NCBI RefSeq assembly: GCF_001563285.1
Contig: NZ_CP005188.1
Span: 3,105,501 to 3,169,500, forward strand
Source: Sphingobium sp. MI1205
GTDB lineage: Bacteria > Pseudomonadota > Alphaproteobacteria > Sphingomonadales > Sphingomonadaceae
Direction: 5' to 3'
Length of the DNA: 64,000 bases
Shown here piece after piece: positions 38,456 to 48,771 of the stretch. Every line of letters begins with the position of its first letter. The stretch's first letter is position 1. The position numbers were made by a program, and so were the translations under genes. Under the pieces are notes generated by a model, which saw only the letters and a program-made list of their open reading frames with translations, was not told the origin of the DNA and ran no database searches.

Positions 38456-39619
38456 ATGACTGGGGCATCATCTTCCGCAAATCCACAACATGGCCTTGCC
38501 GATCGCCTGACGCGATGGGCGCGCGGCCTGTCCGGCAAGGGCGAAGCCGAGGAGGAGGTCGAGGAGACCGAACCCCAGCGCGCCCGCGCGGGCAGCAGCG
38601 CGCACCGCGAAATCAACCGCCGCCGCAAACTCTATGACGAGATCGGCAATTTCCTCTTCGCGCATGATCTTGACCTGACGCCGCTCAATTTCGGCGTGGC
38701 GCATGATTATCTGACCGGCGCGCAGATTGGCGTGGAAAAGGCCATCAGGGCCGTGCTGGCCGAACGCGGCACGATCAGCAACGGCCTGGTGGAGGAAATC
38801 GTCGCCGAGCAGCGCGCCGATGAGGTAACGCCCGAGGCGCTGTCCATGATGCTAGCGAAGGTCGAGGAAAACCTGTCCGAATTCACCGGCCTGATGACTG
38901 AATCGCGCAATTCGGCCAAGGATTATGGCGCCGCCTTGCAGGAAGAGGTGAAGGGCTTGGCGGCCCGAGCCGATAATGAGCCCGTCCTTGCCCGCCTGGT
39001 CGCGCTGACCCGGTCGATGGTGGAAAAGACCCGCCAGGTCGAAGGCCAGCTGAGGCAGAATGAAAAGCAAACCCACGCCCTGCGTTCCAGCCTTGCGAAC
39101 GCACGCCGCGCGGCCGAACATGATCATCTGACCGGCCTGCCCAATCGCCGTGCCTTTGAAGGAACGCTTCGTGAAGAGATCGCGCTGGCGCAGAAGGAGG
39201 GCCAGCAGCTAGCCGTCGCCTTTTGCGACATCGATCATTTCAAGCTGATCAACGATACCCATGGCCATGACACGGGCGACCGGGTGCTGAAATTCGTCGC
39301 CGGGCTGCTGGCGAAGGCCAGCAATGACCAGTGTCATGTCGCGCGGCACGGGGGAGAGGAATTCGTCATGCTGTTCCGGGGCAAAACCGCCGCCGAAGCC
39401 TGCGAGGCAGTGGACAGCGTGCGTCAGGATCTTGCCACTCGCAGCCTCGTCAACCGCACCAATGGCGAACGCATGGAGCGGGTAAGCTTTTCAGCAGGCG
39501 TGTCCAACGTGCTGGCCTATGACGATCCCCGCGCCGCGCTGAAGGCCGCCGACCGGGCGCTGTATCTCGCCAAGGAACATGGCCGCAACCGCGTCTATCT
39601 GGCTGCGGAAATCGACTGA
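38456..39619 (+). CDS. GGDEF diguanylate cyclase
   Basis: A 387-residue protein whose last 170 residues are a GGDEF domain: DHLTGLPNRRAFEG at its start, AFCDIDHFKLINDTHGHDTGD, and the active loop RHGGEEFVML (GGEEF). It should make cyclic di-GMP from two GTP. The RxxD inhibitory site normally five residues before the loop is absent (NDQC), so product inhibition at that site is unlikely. The first 215 residues are soluble, helical and acidic with likely coiled coil (EENLSEFTGLMTESRNSAK) and no membrane helix. The fold of that part is unassigned. Confidence 0.93.
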   Translation: MTGASSSANPQHGLADRLTRWARGLSGKGEAEEEVEETEPQRARAGSSAHREINRRRKLYDEIGNFLFAHDLDLTPLNFGVAHDYLTGAQIGVEKAIRAVLAERGTISNGLVEEIVAEQRADEVTPEALSMMLAKVEENLSEFTGLMTESRNSAKDYGAALQEEVKGLAARADNEPVLARLVALTRSMVEKTRQVEGQLRQNEKQTHALRSSLANARRAAEHDHLTGLPNRRAFEGTLREEIALAQKEGQQLAVAFCDIDHFKLINDTHGHDTGDRVLKFVAGLLAKASNDQCHVARHGGEEFVMLFRGKTAAEACEAVDSVRQDLATRSLVNRTNGERMERVSFSAGVSNVLAYDDPRAALKAADRALYLAKEHGRNRVYLAAEID

Positions 39620-39655
39620 TCGCCTCCCTTCCGCCAAGCGGAGGGGAACGGCATT

Positions 39656-40327
39656 TCAGAAATCCGGCTTTTCATAATGGGGCGGCGGGGTGATCACCTC
39701 CATCCGTTCCGACAGCAGAGGACGGAAGGACGGGCGCGACTTGAAGCCTGCATACCAGCGCTTCACCGTCTCATGCCCGGCCCAGTCGATGCCGCCCAGA
39801 TAATCCGCGACCGACAGATGCGCCGCCGCGGCAATGTCGGCCAGGCTCATGGTTCCGCCTGCCATCCAGCTGCGATGGTCCAGCAGGTAATCCATATAAT
39901 CCATATGGACATTGGCGCGTTTCATTGCCTCGCGCAGCACCCTGGCATCGGGGGGCGCACGCTCGATCAGGCGCTTCTTCATCCGCTCGTGCAGCAGCGG
40001 CCCGACGACATCGCCATAGAAATTCTGGTCGAAAAAGGCGGTCAGCCGCCGCACCTCCGCCCGGCCCGCCGCCGTGCCGGAGATCAGCGGGAATTTTTCC
40101 ACCGTCTCCTCGAAATATTCGCAGATCGCCTGGCTGTCGATCAGTGTGACGCCCTTTTCGACATCGACCATGACCGGCGTCGTGCCAGCGGGATTGAGGT
40201 CCAGGAATTCGTCACGCGCCTCCCAGGGCGATTCGCGCACCAGATCGTAGCCCACCCCCTTTTCGCCGAGCAGCAGGCGTATCTTGCGAGAAAAGGGACA
40301 AAGCGGGAATTGGAAAAGCTGCCACAT
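39656..40327 (-). CDS. Glutathione S-transferase-like protein, possible FzlA
   Basis: A 223-residue GST-fold protein. The thioredoxin-like part starts MWQLFQFPLCPFSRKIRLLL, with CPFS in the place of the GST active site, then ESPWEARDEFLDLNPAGTTPVM and DSQAICEYFEE. The C-terminal half is helical (WMAGGTMSLADIAAAAHLSV). The short C-terminal extension HYEKPDF and the ESPWEARDEFLDLNPAG stretch recall FzlA, the GST-like division protein that binds FtsZ in Caulobacter and relatives. This assignment is from memory of the family and not certain; a catalytic GST is the alternative. Confidence 0.8.
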   Translation of the reverse strand: MWQLFQFPLCPFSRKIRLLLGEKGVGYDLVRESPWEARDEFLDLNPAGTTPVMVDVEKGVTLIDSQAICEYFEETVEKFPLISGTAAGRAEVRRLTAFFDQNFYGDVVGPLLHERMKKRLIERAPPDARVLREAMKRANVHMDYMDYLLDHRSWMAGGTMSLADIAAAAHLSVADYLGGIDWAGHETVKRWYAGFKSRPSFRPLLSERMEVITPPPHYEKPDF

Positions 40328-40499
40328 AGGCTTCCTGTTAGGCGGAGCCAGCCTTCGCGAAAAGCGACAAAATCGCTCGCTCCTGCTAAATCCAGGGGCG
40401 ATAATGGTGGAAACTTTGGCGGCGCGTGCGCGATCCTGGCTTCCGGTGACCGGATACAGCCTCTAGAGGGTCTGATGATCGCAAAGGAAAGGATGCCCG

Positions 40500-42443
<1,944 letters not shown>

Positions 42444-42583
42444 CCGAAGCGGTCGATAGCGGTGCCTTCGCCCGCGACATGCTGGGGCGCGGGCTGGGGT
42501 GACTTCAACATGATGTTGAAATCCTAAGCACCTTGGCTTATATCAACTTGGCAAATGTCACGGGCTTTTGGCCTTCGATACTA

Positions 42584-42613
42584 GAACCCCCGCTATTGCC
42601 GTAGCGGGGGTTC
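42584..42613. terminator. Strong perfect hairpin between acs and the small-peptide gene
   Basis: gaacccccgcta (42584-42595) and tagcgggggttc (42602-42613) pair over 12 bases with a 6-base loop. It lies 140 bp past the acs stop and 46 bp past the stop of the 30-residue peptide on the other strand, so it may end transcripts from both sides. T-tracts are short on both strands. Confidence 0.6.
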
Positions 42614-42659
42614 GCTCGTTTGGAGGCGCGTTGCCGCGCGCCTCCGCCCGTCGCACATC

Positions 42660-42752
42660 CTATTTGGAGCGCGAAACCTCCACGATCTTGAGAACCAAGG
42701 TCGCAAAGGCGATCATCACTCCAAGAGCGATGATCGCATCTGCAAATGACAC
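42660..42752 (-). CDS. 30-residue hydrophobic peptide
   Basis: A very short frame starting GTG at 42752, with GGAGGAG ten bases upstream. The product MSFADAIIALGVMIAFATLV continues with LKIVEVSRSK. It is one membrane helix (residues 6-22) with a basic C-terminus. The frame fills the gap between ubiH (ending 42840, same strand) and the perfect hairpin at 42584. This is the layout of a small membrane protein or a type I toxin-like peptide. No antitoxin RNA is evident. Size prevents certainty, but ribosome-binding site, helix pattern and hairpin agree. The rest of the 396 bp between acs and ubiH shows no other gene. Confidence 0.6.
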   Translation of the reverse strand: MSFADAIIALGVMIAFATLVLKIVEVSRSK

Positions 42753-42839
42753 CTGCTTTCTTCTCCTCCGATACGCGGCAACATCGCCGCGCACTGGCTA
42801 TAAAAGGAGAAGGTTGCCGCCGCTATTAAACCTTTCGAT

Positions 42840-44048
42840 TTAAACCATTTCGCCGATCAGCAACTTGGGCAGCGCGCCGGATTCCCCGCGCGCTTCGGCC
42901 ATGAAGCGGTTCTTGAGCACCGACGTGCGCTGCACCGCCGCCAGCCCCGCGCGACGGACCAGCGAAGGAAGGCGGCCCGGCACGTCGAACAGCCGGACCA
43001 GCCCGTCCATCGCCACGCTGACCGACATGGCGTCCAGTCCGCGCCAGCGCTGATAGCGGGCCAGCAACTGCGCGTCGCCGGGGTCCAGCCCCAACCGCAT
43101 TCCTTCGACCAGCACTTCAACCAGCGCCGCGACGTCGCGGAAGCCCAGATTAAGGCCTTGCCCCGCGATCGGGTGGATCGCATGCGCGCTGTCGCCCACC
43201 AGCGCCAGCCGCGTGTCAGTGATCCGCGCCGCATGATGAAAGCCCAGTGGATAGCTGGACCGTGGCCCGGCGAGCGAAATCTCGCCCAGGAACCCGCCCA
43301 TCCGTTTCTGCGCCTCCGCCAGCCACGCCCGCTCGGAAAGCTTGAGCATCACCGGCGCCTGCTCGGTAGGCACGGTCCACACGATGGCGGATCGGGTGCC
43401 CGGCAGCATCGGCAGCAGCGCGAAGGGACCGCCGGGATAGAAAATCTCGTAAGCGGTGTTGGCGTGGGGCACCTCATGGTCGATCGCCGTCACCATGGCC
43501 GTATGCTTATATTGCCAGCGCGTGGTGCGAATTCCGGCCGCTTCCCGCGTGGGACTGTTGCGCCCCTCCGCTGCCACCAGCAGCGCGCCGTGCAACACCG
43601 CTCCGCTCGCCAATGTCAGCGTCACGCCATCGGAATTGCGATCGACATGGGTTGCGCGGTCGGGCTGGAAACGGTTCAGCTTCTCCGCCTTTTCCGCCGC
43701 TTGGGCCAGTGCGATGCGCAGCTCGCGATTGGGGAACATGGTTCCCATCACGCCGTCATCAGGGTCGGGCGCAAAATCGAGCGCACCCGGCTCCAGCCCA
43801 TCGCTCACCCAGATCCGGTCGATGGGGCAGCCCTTGCCTTCCAGAAAGGCGGTGACGCCGATTGCCGACAGCATGGCGTGACTGGTCGAGCTGATGGCCG
43901 AAACGCGCCCGTCAAAGCCCACTGCGCTTGTTTCCACCGGATCGGCCGGGTCGATGACGGCGCACCGCACGCCATGACCCGAAAGAGCGATGCCAAGGGT
44001 CAGCCCAACCAGACCCGCGCCCAAGATGACCACATCAAAATTTTGCAT
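42840..44048 (-). CDS. UbiH/COQ6-family FAD-dependent hydroxylase (ubiquinone synthesis)
   Basis: A 402-residue flavin monooxygenase. The N-terminal dinucleotide fold is DVVILGAGLVGLTLGIAL, the DG-type motif lies in VAAEGRNSPTREAAG, and the second FAD motif and UbiH signature is VGDSAHAIHPIAGQGLNLGFRD. These enzymes hydroxylate the ubiquinone ring; the ring position (UbiH, UbiF, UbiI or UbiL/UbiM type) cannot be fixed here. The C-terminal 80 residues carry the usual RYQRWRGLDAMSVSVAMDGLVRLF. A hairpin repeat lies just upstream. Confidence 0.93.
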   Translation of the reverse strand: MQNFDVVILGAGLVGLTLGIALSGHGVRCAVIDPADPVETSAVGFDGRVSAISSTSHAMLSAIGVTAFLEGKGCPIDRIWVSDGLEPGALDFAPDPDDGVMGTMFPNRELRIALAQAAEKAEKLNRFQPDRATHVDRNSDGVTLTLASGAVLHGALLVAAEGRNSPTREAAGIRTTRWQYKHTAMVTAIDHEVPHANTAYEIFYPGGPFALLPMLPGTRSAIVWTVPTEQAPVMLKLSERAWLAEAQKRMGGFLGEISLAGPRSSYPLGFHHAARITDTRLALVGDSAHAIHPIAGQGLNLGFRDVAALVEVLVEGMRLGLDPGDAQLLARYQRWRGLDAMSVSVAMDGLVRLFDVPGRLPSLVRRAGLAAVQRTSVLKNRFMAEARGESGALPKLLIGEMV

Positions 44049-44105
44049 GCCGCCTGTCTAGGCGTTTGGGAAGGAATTGGGAAGCGCCAGCCCACTGCCA
44101 ATACT

Positions 44106-44184
44106 CCGCTCGTGCTGAGCTTGTCGAAGGGCCTTTCTACCTCAAATCCGGCGACGGGCTTCGACAGGCTCAGCCCGAACGGGG
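44106..44184 (+). repeat. REP-like hairpin repeat, copy 3 (ubiH/ilvE)
   Basis: CGCTCGTGCTGAGCTTGTCG with AAGGGCC on the left faces GGGCTTCGACAGGCTCAGCC with CGAACGG on the right, about 26 bases apart. It lies between the end of ilvE and the start of the UbiH-type gene, both on the minus strand. It shares its core with copies 1 and 2. Confidence 0.85.
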
Positions 44185-44193
44185 CGACAGTCC

Positions 44194-45285
44194 CTACAGC
44201 TTGCGCACCCAGCCAGCCGGGTCGGCCACGCTTCCGCGCTGGATGCCCGTCAATTCGGCCCGCAGCGCTTCGGTGACGATCCCGCCGTCGCCGTTGCCGA
44301 TGGTGAAATCGCCCTCGGCACTCTTCACCGTGCCGATGGCAGTGACGACTGCCGCCGTGCCGCAGGCAAAGGCTTCGCGCAGCTTGCCGCTGGCCGCATC
44401 CGCGCGCCACTGGGCAAAGCTGTAAAGTTCCTCGCGCACCTCATGCCCCTTGGCACGGGCGAGAGTGATGATGCTGTTGCGGGTGATGCCGGGCAGGATC
44501 GTACCCGACAGCGGCGGCGTGACGATCGCCCCGTCATCCATGACGAAGAAGACGTTCATGCCGCCCAGTTCCTCGACCCATTTATGTTCGGCCGCGTCCA
44601 GGAAGACGACCTGATCGCAGCCATGCCGCGTCGCTTCCGACTGCGCCACCAGGCTGGCGGCGTAATTGCCGCCGCACTTGGCCGCGCCCGTGCCGCCCTT
44701 AGCCGCGCGGGTATAATGTTCGGACACCCACAGCGTGACCGCCTTCTTGCCGCCCTTGAAATAGGCGCCTGCAGGCGAGGCGATGACGCAGAAGATATAT
44801 TCCGCCGCCGGGCGCACGCCCAGGAAGCTCTCGCTCGCGAACATGAAGGGGCGCAGGTACAGGCTGCCCTCGCCGCCCGGAATCCAGTCGGCGTCGATCT
44901 TCACCAGTTCCTCGACCGCCTCCAGGAAAACATCCTCAGGCAGGACCGGCATCGCCATGCGCTCGGCCGATTCGGCGAAGCGGCGGGCATTTTCCTCCGG
45001 CCGGAACATGGCGATGCTGCCATCTTCCCGGCGATAGGCCTTCATGCCTTCGAAGATTTCCTGCGCATAATGCAGCACGGCACAGGCAGGATCGAGTTGG
45101 AACGGCTCGCGCGGGCCAACGACATGGCTATGCCATCCCTGTCCCTCGGTGTAGCGAATCGTCACCATATGGTCGGTGAACAACCGCCCGAAGCCCGGAT
45201 CTTCCAGCAATATTGCGCGCTGGTCAGCCGATACAGCCTTGCTGCTCGGGATGACGGTAAAGCGCGACTTCTGCTGGACGTCCAT
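44194..45285 (-). CDS. ilvE: Branched-chain amino acid aminotransferase
   Basis: A 363-residue class IV PLP aminotransferase that makes valine, leucine and isoleucine from their keto acids. The length and motifs fit the longer BCAT type: [42 protein letters not shown], the PLP lysine in [15 protein letters not shown], and [11 protein letters not shown]. The late motif [14 protein letters not shown] binds the cofactor phosphate. It is the divergent partner of the threonine aldolase gene across 160 bp that holds a perfect palindrome. Confidence 0.96.
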   Translation of the reverse strand: MDVQQKSRFTVIPSSKAVSADQRAILLEDPGFGRLFTDHMVTIRYTEGQGWHSHVVGPREPFQLDPACAVLHYAQEIFEGMKAYRREDGSIAMFRPEENARRFAESAERMAMPVLPEDVFLEAVEELVKIDADWIPGGEGSLYLRPFMFASESFLGVRPAAEYIFCVIASPAGAYFKGGKKAVTLWVSEHYTRAAKGGTGAAKCGGNYAASLVAQSEATRHGCDQVVFLDAAEHKWVEELGGMNVFFVMDDGAIVTPPLSGTILPGITRNSIITLARAKGHEVREELYSFAQWRADAASGKLREAFACGTAAVVTAIGTVKSAEGDFTIGNGDGGIVTEALRAELTGIQRGSVADPAGWVRKL

Positions 45286-45343
45286 AATCTATGCTCCTTC
45301 GGGGTAGGACGGGGCCGCCTATGTCACAAACGGCTGGATGAGA

Positions 45344-45370
45344 CAATTGGTCATTAATACTGACCAATTT
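45344..45370. promoter_or_regulatory. Perfect 9-7-9 palindrome, likely operator
   Basis: AATTGGTCA (45345-45353), spacer TTAATAC, then TGACCAATT (45361-45369) forms an exact inverted repeat in the AT-rich divergent region between ilvE and the threonine aldolase gene. The TTGGTC/GACCAA half-sites resemble those of GntR/FadR-type repressors, although the spacing is wider than in PdhR sites. The regulator is not in the window. Confidence 0.6.
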
Positions 45371-45445
45371 ATTTCAGCGGCGAAAGGGCCGCTGCGATTT
45401 GGCTGGCATCTTGGCGCGGGGCGGCGCGGTCTCTATCCCGCGTCC

Positions 45446-46459
45446 ATGCATTATTTTTCCGACAATGCGACGCCCGTCTGCCCGGATGTGATGGCCGCCA
45501 TCGCCGCCGCCGATCAGGCCGATCATGGCTATGACGGCGACGCGTGGAGCGCGCGGCTGGACGGTGCATTTTCGGACCTGTTCGATGCGCCCGTCCGCGC
45601 CCTGTGGGTCACCACCGGCACCGCCGCCAACAGCATCGCGCTGGCCTGCCTCTGCCCGCCCTATGGCGGGATATTCTGCCATGAAGAATCGCATATCGTC
45701 GTCGATGAGTGCGGTGCGCCCGGCTTTTACACCCATGGCGCGACCCTGATGGCCCTGCCCGGCGAAGGCGCAAAGCTGTCGCCGGTCATTCTGGTCGAGC
45801 GGCTGAAGGCGATCCGGCCCGATGTGCATCAAGTTCCCGCCCGCGCGATCAGCATCACCCAGGCGACTGAATATGGCCTGGCCTACACGCCCGATGAGGT
45901 CGCGGCGATCGGTCAGGTCGCGCGCGGCCATGGGCTTGGGCTGCACATGGATGGCGCGCGATTCGCCAACGCCATCGCCTCTCTGGATTGCCATCCCGGC
46001 GATGTCACATGGCGCGCCGGCGTGGACATCCTGACCTTTGGCTGCGTCAAGAATGGCGGCATGGCGGGCGAAGCATTGCTGTTCTTTGGGCCGCAGGCGG
46101 ACGCGCGCGTGGCGGAGGCAGCCCGCTGGCGCAAGCGCGGCGGCCATTTGCTGTCCAAGGGCCGCTACCTCGCCGCACAGATACTCGCGTTGCTGGAAGA
46201 CGGCCTCTGGCTTCGCAACGCCCGCTCCGCCAACGCCGCAGCAACAGCATTGGCGCTCTCCGTGCCGACGCGCCTGCTTCATCCGGTTCAGGCGAACGAA
46301 CTGTTCATCCGCCTGTCGCCCAAAGAGGCCGCCAGCCTGCGCGCGCAAGGGTTCGACTTTTACGACTGGGGCGAAGGGGCCGCGCGCCTCGTCACCAACT
46401 GGGCACAGGACGCCGCCAGCGTCCGCCCGCTCGCCGATGCGCTGAAGGCACTGCCGTGA
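45446..46459 (+). CDS. ltaE: Low-specificity threonine aldolase-type PLP enzyme
   Basis: A 337-residue fold-type I PLP enzyme that cleaves threonine/allo-threonine to glycine and acetaldehyde. FSDNATP opens the protein as usual. The cofactor Lys202 is in TFGCVKNGGMAGEA, the HEESHIVVDECGAP stretch stacks on PLP, and GLHMDGARFANAIA provides the Asp and Arg. ATG 45446 is preferred; the frame extends to 45338, but that part overlaps the palindrome and has no family residues. Its TGA overlaps the GTG start of the DMT transporter, so they are coupled. Confidence 0.9.
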   Translation: MHYFSDNATPVCPDVMAAIAAADQADHGYDGDAWSARLDGAFSDLFDAPVRALWVTTGTAANSIALACLCPPYGGIFCHEESHIVVDECGAPGFYTHGATLMALPGEGAKLSPVILVERLKAIRPDVHQVPARAISITQATEYGLAYTPDEVAAIGQVARGHGLGLHMDGARFANAIASLDCHPGDVTWRAGVDILTFGCVKNGGMAGEALLFFGPQADARVAEAARWRKRGGHLLSKGRYLAAQILALLEDGLWLRNARSANAAATALALSVPTRLLHPVQANELFIRLSPKEAASLRAQGFDFYDWGEGAARLVTNWAQDAASVRPLADALKALP

Positions 46460-47355
46460 ACGGCCAGGAAGCGAAGGGCGGCGTGGTGCTGCCCTTCCTG
46501 CTCGTGGTCGTCATCTGGAGTTCCACCTGGATCGTCATTCGCGACCAGCTCGCCGCGGTCCCGCCCAGCTGGTCGGTTTGTTACCGCTTCCTGCTGGGCG
46601 CGGCGGGCATGGCGCTGTTCGCGCTTGCGCGGCGCGTACCCCTGCGCCTGCCGCCAGCCGGCATTGCCTTTGCCGCGCTGCTCGGCCTTGCGCAGTTCGT
46701 CCTCAACTTCAACTTCGTCTATCGCGCTGAACATTATCTGACGTCCGGCATCGTCGCGACGGTCTATGCACTGCTGCTGATCCCCAACAGCATCATCGCC
46801 TGGATCGCCTTTCGCCAGCCGGTCAGCCGCGCCTTCATCACTGGCTCGATCGTGGCGATCGCGGGGATAGCGTTGCTGCTGCTGCGCGAATATCGCGCCG
46901 CCCCGGTATCGGCTGACGCCGTGCTGGTGGGCATCGTCCTGAGCGTCGCGGGTCTGCTGAGCGCATCGGCCGCCAATGTGATGCAGGGCATGCAGATCGC
47001 CCGCCGCCTGCCGATGGCGACCGTACTTACCTGGGCGATGCTGATCGGCAGCATGATCGACGCGGCCTATGCCTGGGCGACAGTCGGCCCGCCGGTGATG
47101 GAATGGCGCGCGGGCTATCTGCTGGGCATTGCATGGCTGGGGATCGCCGGGTCGGTCATCACCTTCCCCCTCTATTTCCAGCTCATCCAGCGCGTAGGGC
47201 CAGGCCGCGCCGCCTATACCAGCGTGCTGATCCCGGTCATCGCGATGCTGATATCAACCGTGCTGGAGGGCTATCGCTGGACCACGCTCAGCGCGGCGGG
47301 CGCGCTGCTCGCCGTCGGGGGCATGGTGATCGCGCTGCGGGCGAAATCCGCTTAA
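46456..47355 (+). CDS. EamA/DMT family transporter
   Basis: A 299-residue drug/metabolite transporter with ten hydrophobic helices in two EamA repeats (VVIWSSTWIVIRDQLAAVPP at the start of the first, LSVAGLLSASAANVMQGM at the start of the second). It starts with GTG inside the stop of the threonine aldolase gene (GTGA overlap). Such proteins export amino acids or metabolites; coupling to a threonine aldolase hints at export of a threonine/glycine-related compound, which is inference. The stop overlaps the end of a small convergent gene by 4 bp. Confidence 0.9.
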   Translation: MNGQEAKGGVVLPFLLVVVIWSSTWIVIRDQLAAVPPSWSVCYRFLLGAAGMALFALARRVPLRLPPAGIAFAALLGLAQFVLNFNFVYRAEHYLTSGIVATVYALLLIPNSIIAWIAFRQPVSRAFITGSIVAIAGIALLLLREYRAAPVSADAVLVGIVLSVAGLLSASAANVMQGMQIARRLPMATVLTWAMLIGSMIDAAYAWATVGPPVMEWRAGYLLGIAWLGIAGSVITFPLYFQLIQRVGPGRAAYTSVLIPVIAMLISTVLEGYRWTTLSAAGALLAVGGMVIALRAKSA

Positions 47356-47507
47356 CGGCGCAGGCCCGCCTCATAATGCCGCTTGGCCGCATTCACGCGG
47401 TCGATCAGGCTGGCGAGCGACTGCGGCGCGCAGGCCGCACGTTCCGGCGTCGGCAGGCGGCTCATCCGCAGGCTGAGCGCGGCGAATTGGCGGTCTATCG
47501 ATTCCAT
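47352..47507 (-). CDS. Small hypothetical protein, 51 aa
   Basis: A short basic, helical protein (starts MESIDRQFAALSLRMSRL; ends AAKRHYEAGLRR). AGGGACC lies 7-9 bases upstream of ATG 47507. No known motif; the amphipathic pattern suggests a single coiled-coil-type helix pair. It ends 4 bp inside the DMT transporter gene, convergent. Moderately supported by ribosome-binding site and helical periodicity only. Confidence 0.5.
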   Translation of the reverse strand: MESIDRQFAALSLRMSRLPTPERAACAPQSLASLIDRVNAAKRHYEAGLRR

Positions 47508-47587
47508 GGATGATGGTCCCTGCAAAGCTGTGGGACCACCCATCGCGGCATTTGGTTAACGCGGCGTAAGCAACGCGCCGAACCGTG

Positions 47588-48394
47588 TCAGCCCGCTTGT
47601 GCAAGGCAGGCGGCAAGCCCCTCGCGGTAGGTCGGATAGCGCGGGGACCAGCCCAGCAGCCGCTTGGCCCGCCCATTCGCAACCCGCCGGTTCTCGGCAT
47701 AGAAGGACCGCGCCATCGGCGACAGCCCCGCCTGTTCCAGTGTCAGCAGCGGCGGCTCGGGACGGCCCAGCATCGCACAAGCCGCTTCGATAAGGCGGTT
47801 TTGGGCGCAGGGCAGATCGTCGGAAAGATTATAAATCCCCGGCGGCCCGTCGAACGACGCGACGATGCCCGAAACGATGTCATCCACATGGGCGCGACTG
47901 AACACCTGATCGGGCAGGTCGATGCGATGCGCGCGTCCCTCCCGCACCCGATCCAGCGCGCTCCGGCCCGGCCCGTAAATACCCGGCAGGCGAAACCGAC
48001 GCATGTCGGGACGCAGCGCGCCCCAATCGGCATCCGCCCGCACCCGCGCCCCGCGCCGCCCGGATCCGGTAGGGCTGTCTTCATCCACCCAGGCCCCCGA
48101 AGCATCGCCATAAACGCCCGTGGAGGACAGATAGCCGGTCCACAGCGCGGGCGCTGCGGCGATCGCAGCGCCATAGCGGGTCAGCACGGGATCGGCCTCG
48201 CCCTCGGGCGGCACGGACGAAAGGATATGGGTAGCGCGGGCAACGGCGGCGTACACCGCGCTCTCGTCATCAAAGGCGATCGCCTGCGCATCGGCGGCGC
48301 GTCGCACGCCGGTAACCTGCCAGCCCTGCGCATGCAGCCGCGCTGCAAGGCGGGAGGCAGTGTAGCCCATGCCCAGGATCAGCATATGGGGCAT
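47588..48394 (-). CDS. NAD(P)-dependent SDR-type epimerase/reductase
   Basis: A 268-residue extended SDR-like protein. The nucleotide motif is LILGMGYTASRLAARL, a G-x-G-x-x-A-like variant. The active site has SSTGVYGD (Ser/Thr and Tyr), followed by FRLPGIYGPGRSALDRVREG and HVDDIVSGI, typical of sugar epimerase-like or YeeZ-like proteins. The catalytic Lys of the YxxxK pair is not present, so catalysis is doubtful or altered. Substrate unknown. It reads the same way as the SUF operon, beginning 18 bp after the sufA stop, and could be cotranscribed. Confidence 0.8.
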   Translation of the reverse strand: MPHMLILGMGYTASRLAARLHAQGWQVTGVRRAADAQAIAFDDESAVYAAVARATHILSSVPPEGEADPVLTRYGAAIAAAPALWTGYLSSTGVYGDASGAWVDEDSPTGSGRRGARVRADADWGALRPDMRRFRLPGIYGPGRSALDRVREGRAHRIDLPDQVFSRAHVDDIVSGIVASFDGPPGIYNLSDDLPCAQNRLIEAACAMLGRPEPPLLTLEQAGLSPMARSFYAENRRVANGRAKRLLGWSPRYPTYREGLAACLAQAG

Positions 48395-48411
48395 AGAGCC
48401 AGCCTTCCGGA

Positions 48412-48771
48412 TTAAACGGTAAAGCTCTCGCCGCAGCCGCAGCTGCCCTTGGCATTGGGATTGTTGAAGACGAAACCAGCGGTGAAGTCATCCTCCACCC
48501 AATCCATCGTCGACCCGACGAGATAGAGCACCGAACCGCCGTCAATGTAGAAGGTGCCGCCGGGCGTCTCGATCTTCTCGTCAAACTTCGCTTCCTCGGT
48601 CACATAATCGACCGAATAGGCAAGGCCCGAACAGCCACGGCGCGGCGTGGACAGCTTGACGCCGATCGCTCCTTCGGGCGCCTTGCCCATCAGTTCGGCG
48701 ATACGCGCCTCAGCGCTAGGCGTCAGGATGACGGCGGCGGGGCGGGCGCGGGTCTTGGTCTCAATGGTCAT
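48412..48771 (-). CDS. sufA: SUF A-type iron-sulfur carrier
   Basis: A 119-residue HesB/IscA-type protein with the three ligands Cys47 (RRGCSGLAY), Cys111 and Cys113 (GSCGCGESF). A-type carriers take clusters from SufBCD and deliver them to client proteins. It is the last gene of the SUF operon; its ATG shares a base with the sufT stop, so it is translationally coupled. ErpA/IscA are close alternatives, but the operon position supports SufA. Confidence 0.95.
   Translation of the reverse strand: MTIETKTRARPAAVILTPSAEARIAELMGKAPEGAIGVKLSTPRRGCSGLAYSVDYVTEEAKFDEKIETPGGTFYIDGGSVLYLVGSTMDWVEDDFTAGFVFNNPNAKGSCGCGESFTV

Noticed and set aside
42568..42843. 91-codon plus-strand frame in the acs-ubiH gap
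   Set aside because: It crosses the perfect hairpin and lacks a ribosome-binding site; the minus-strand 30-codon frame explains the region better.
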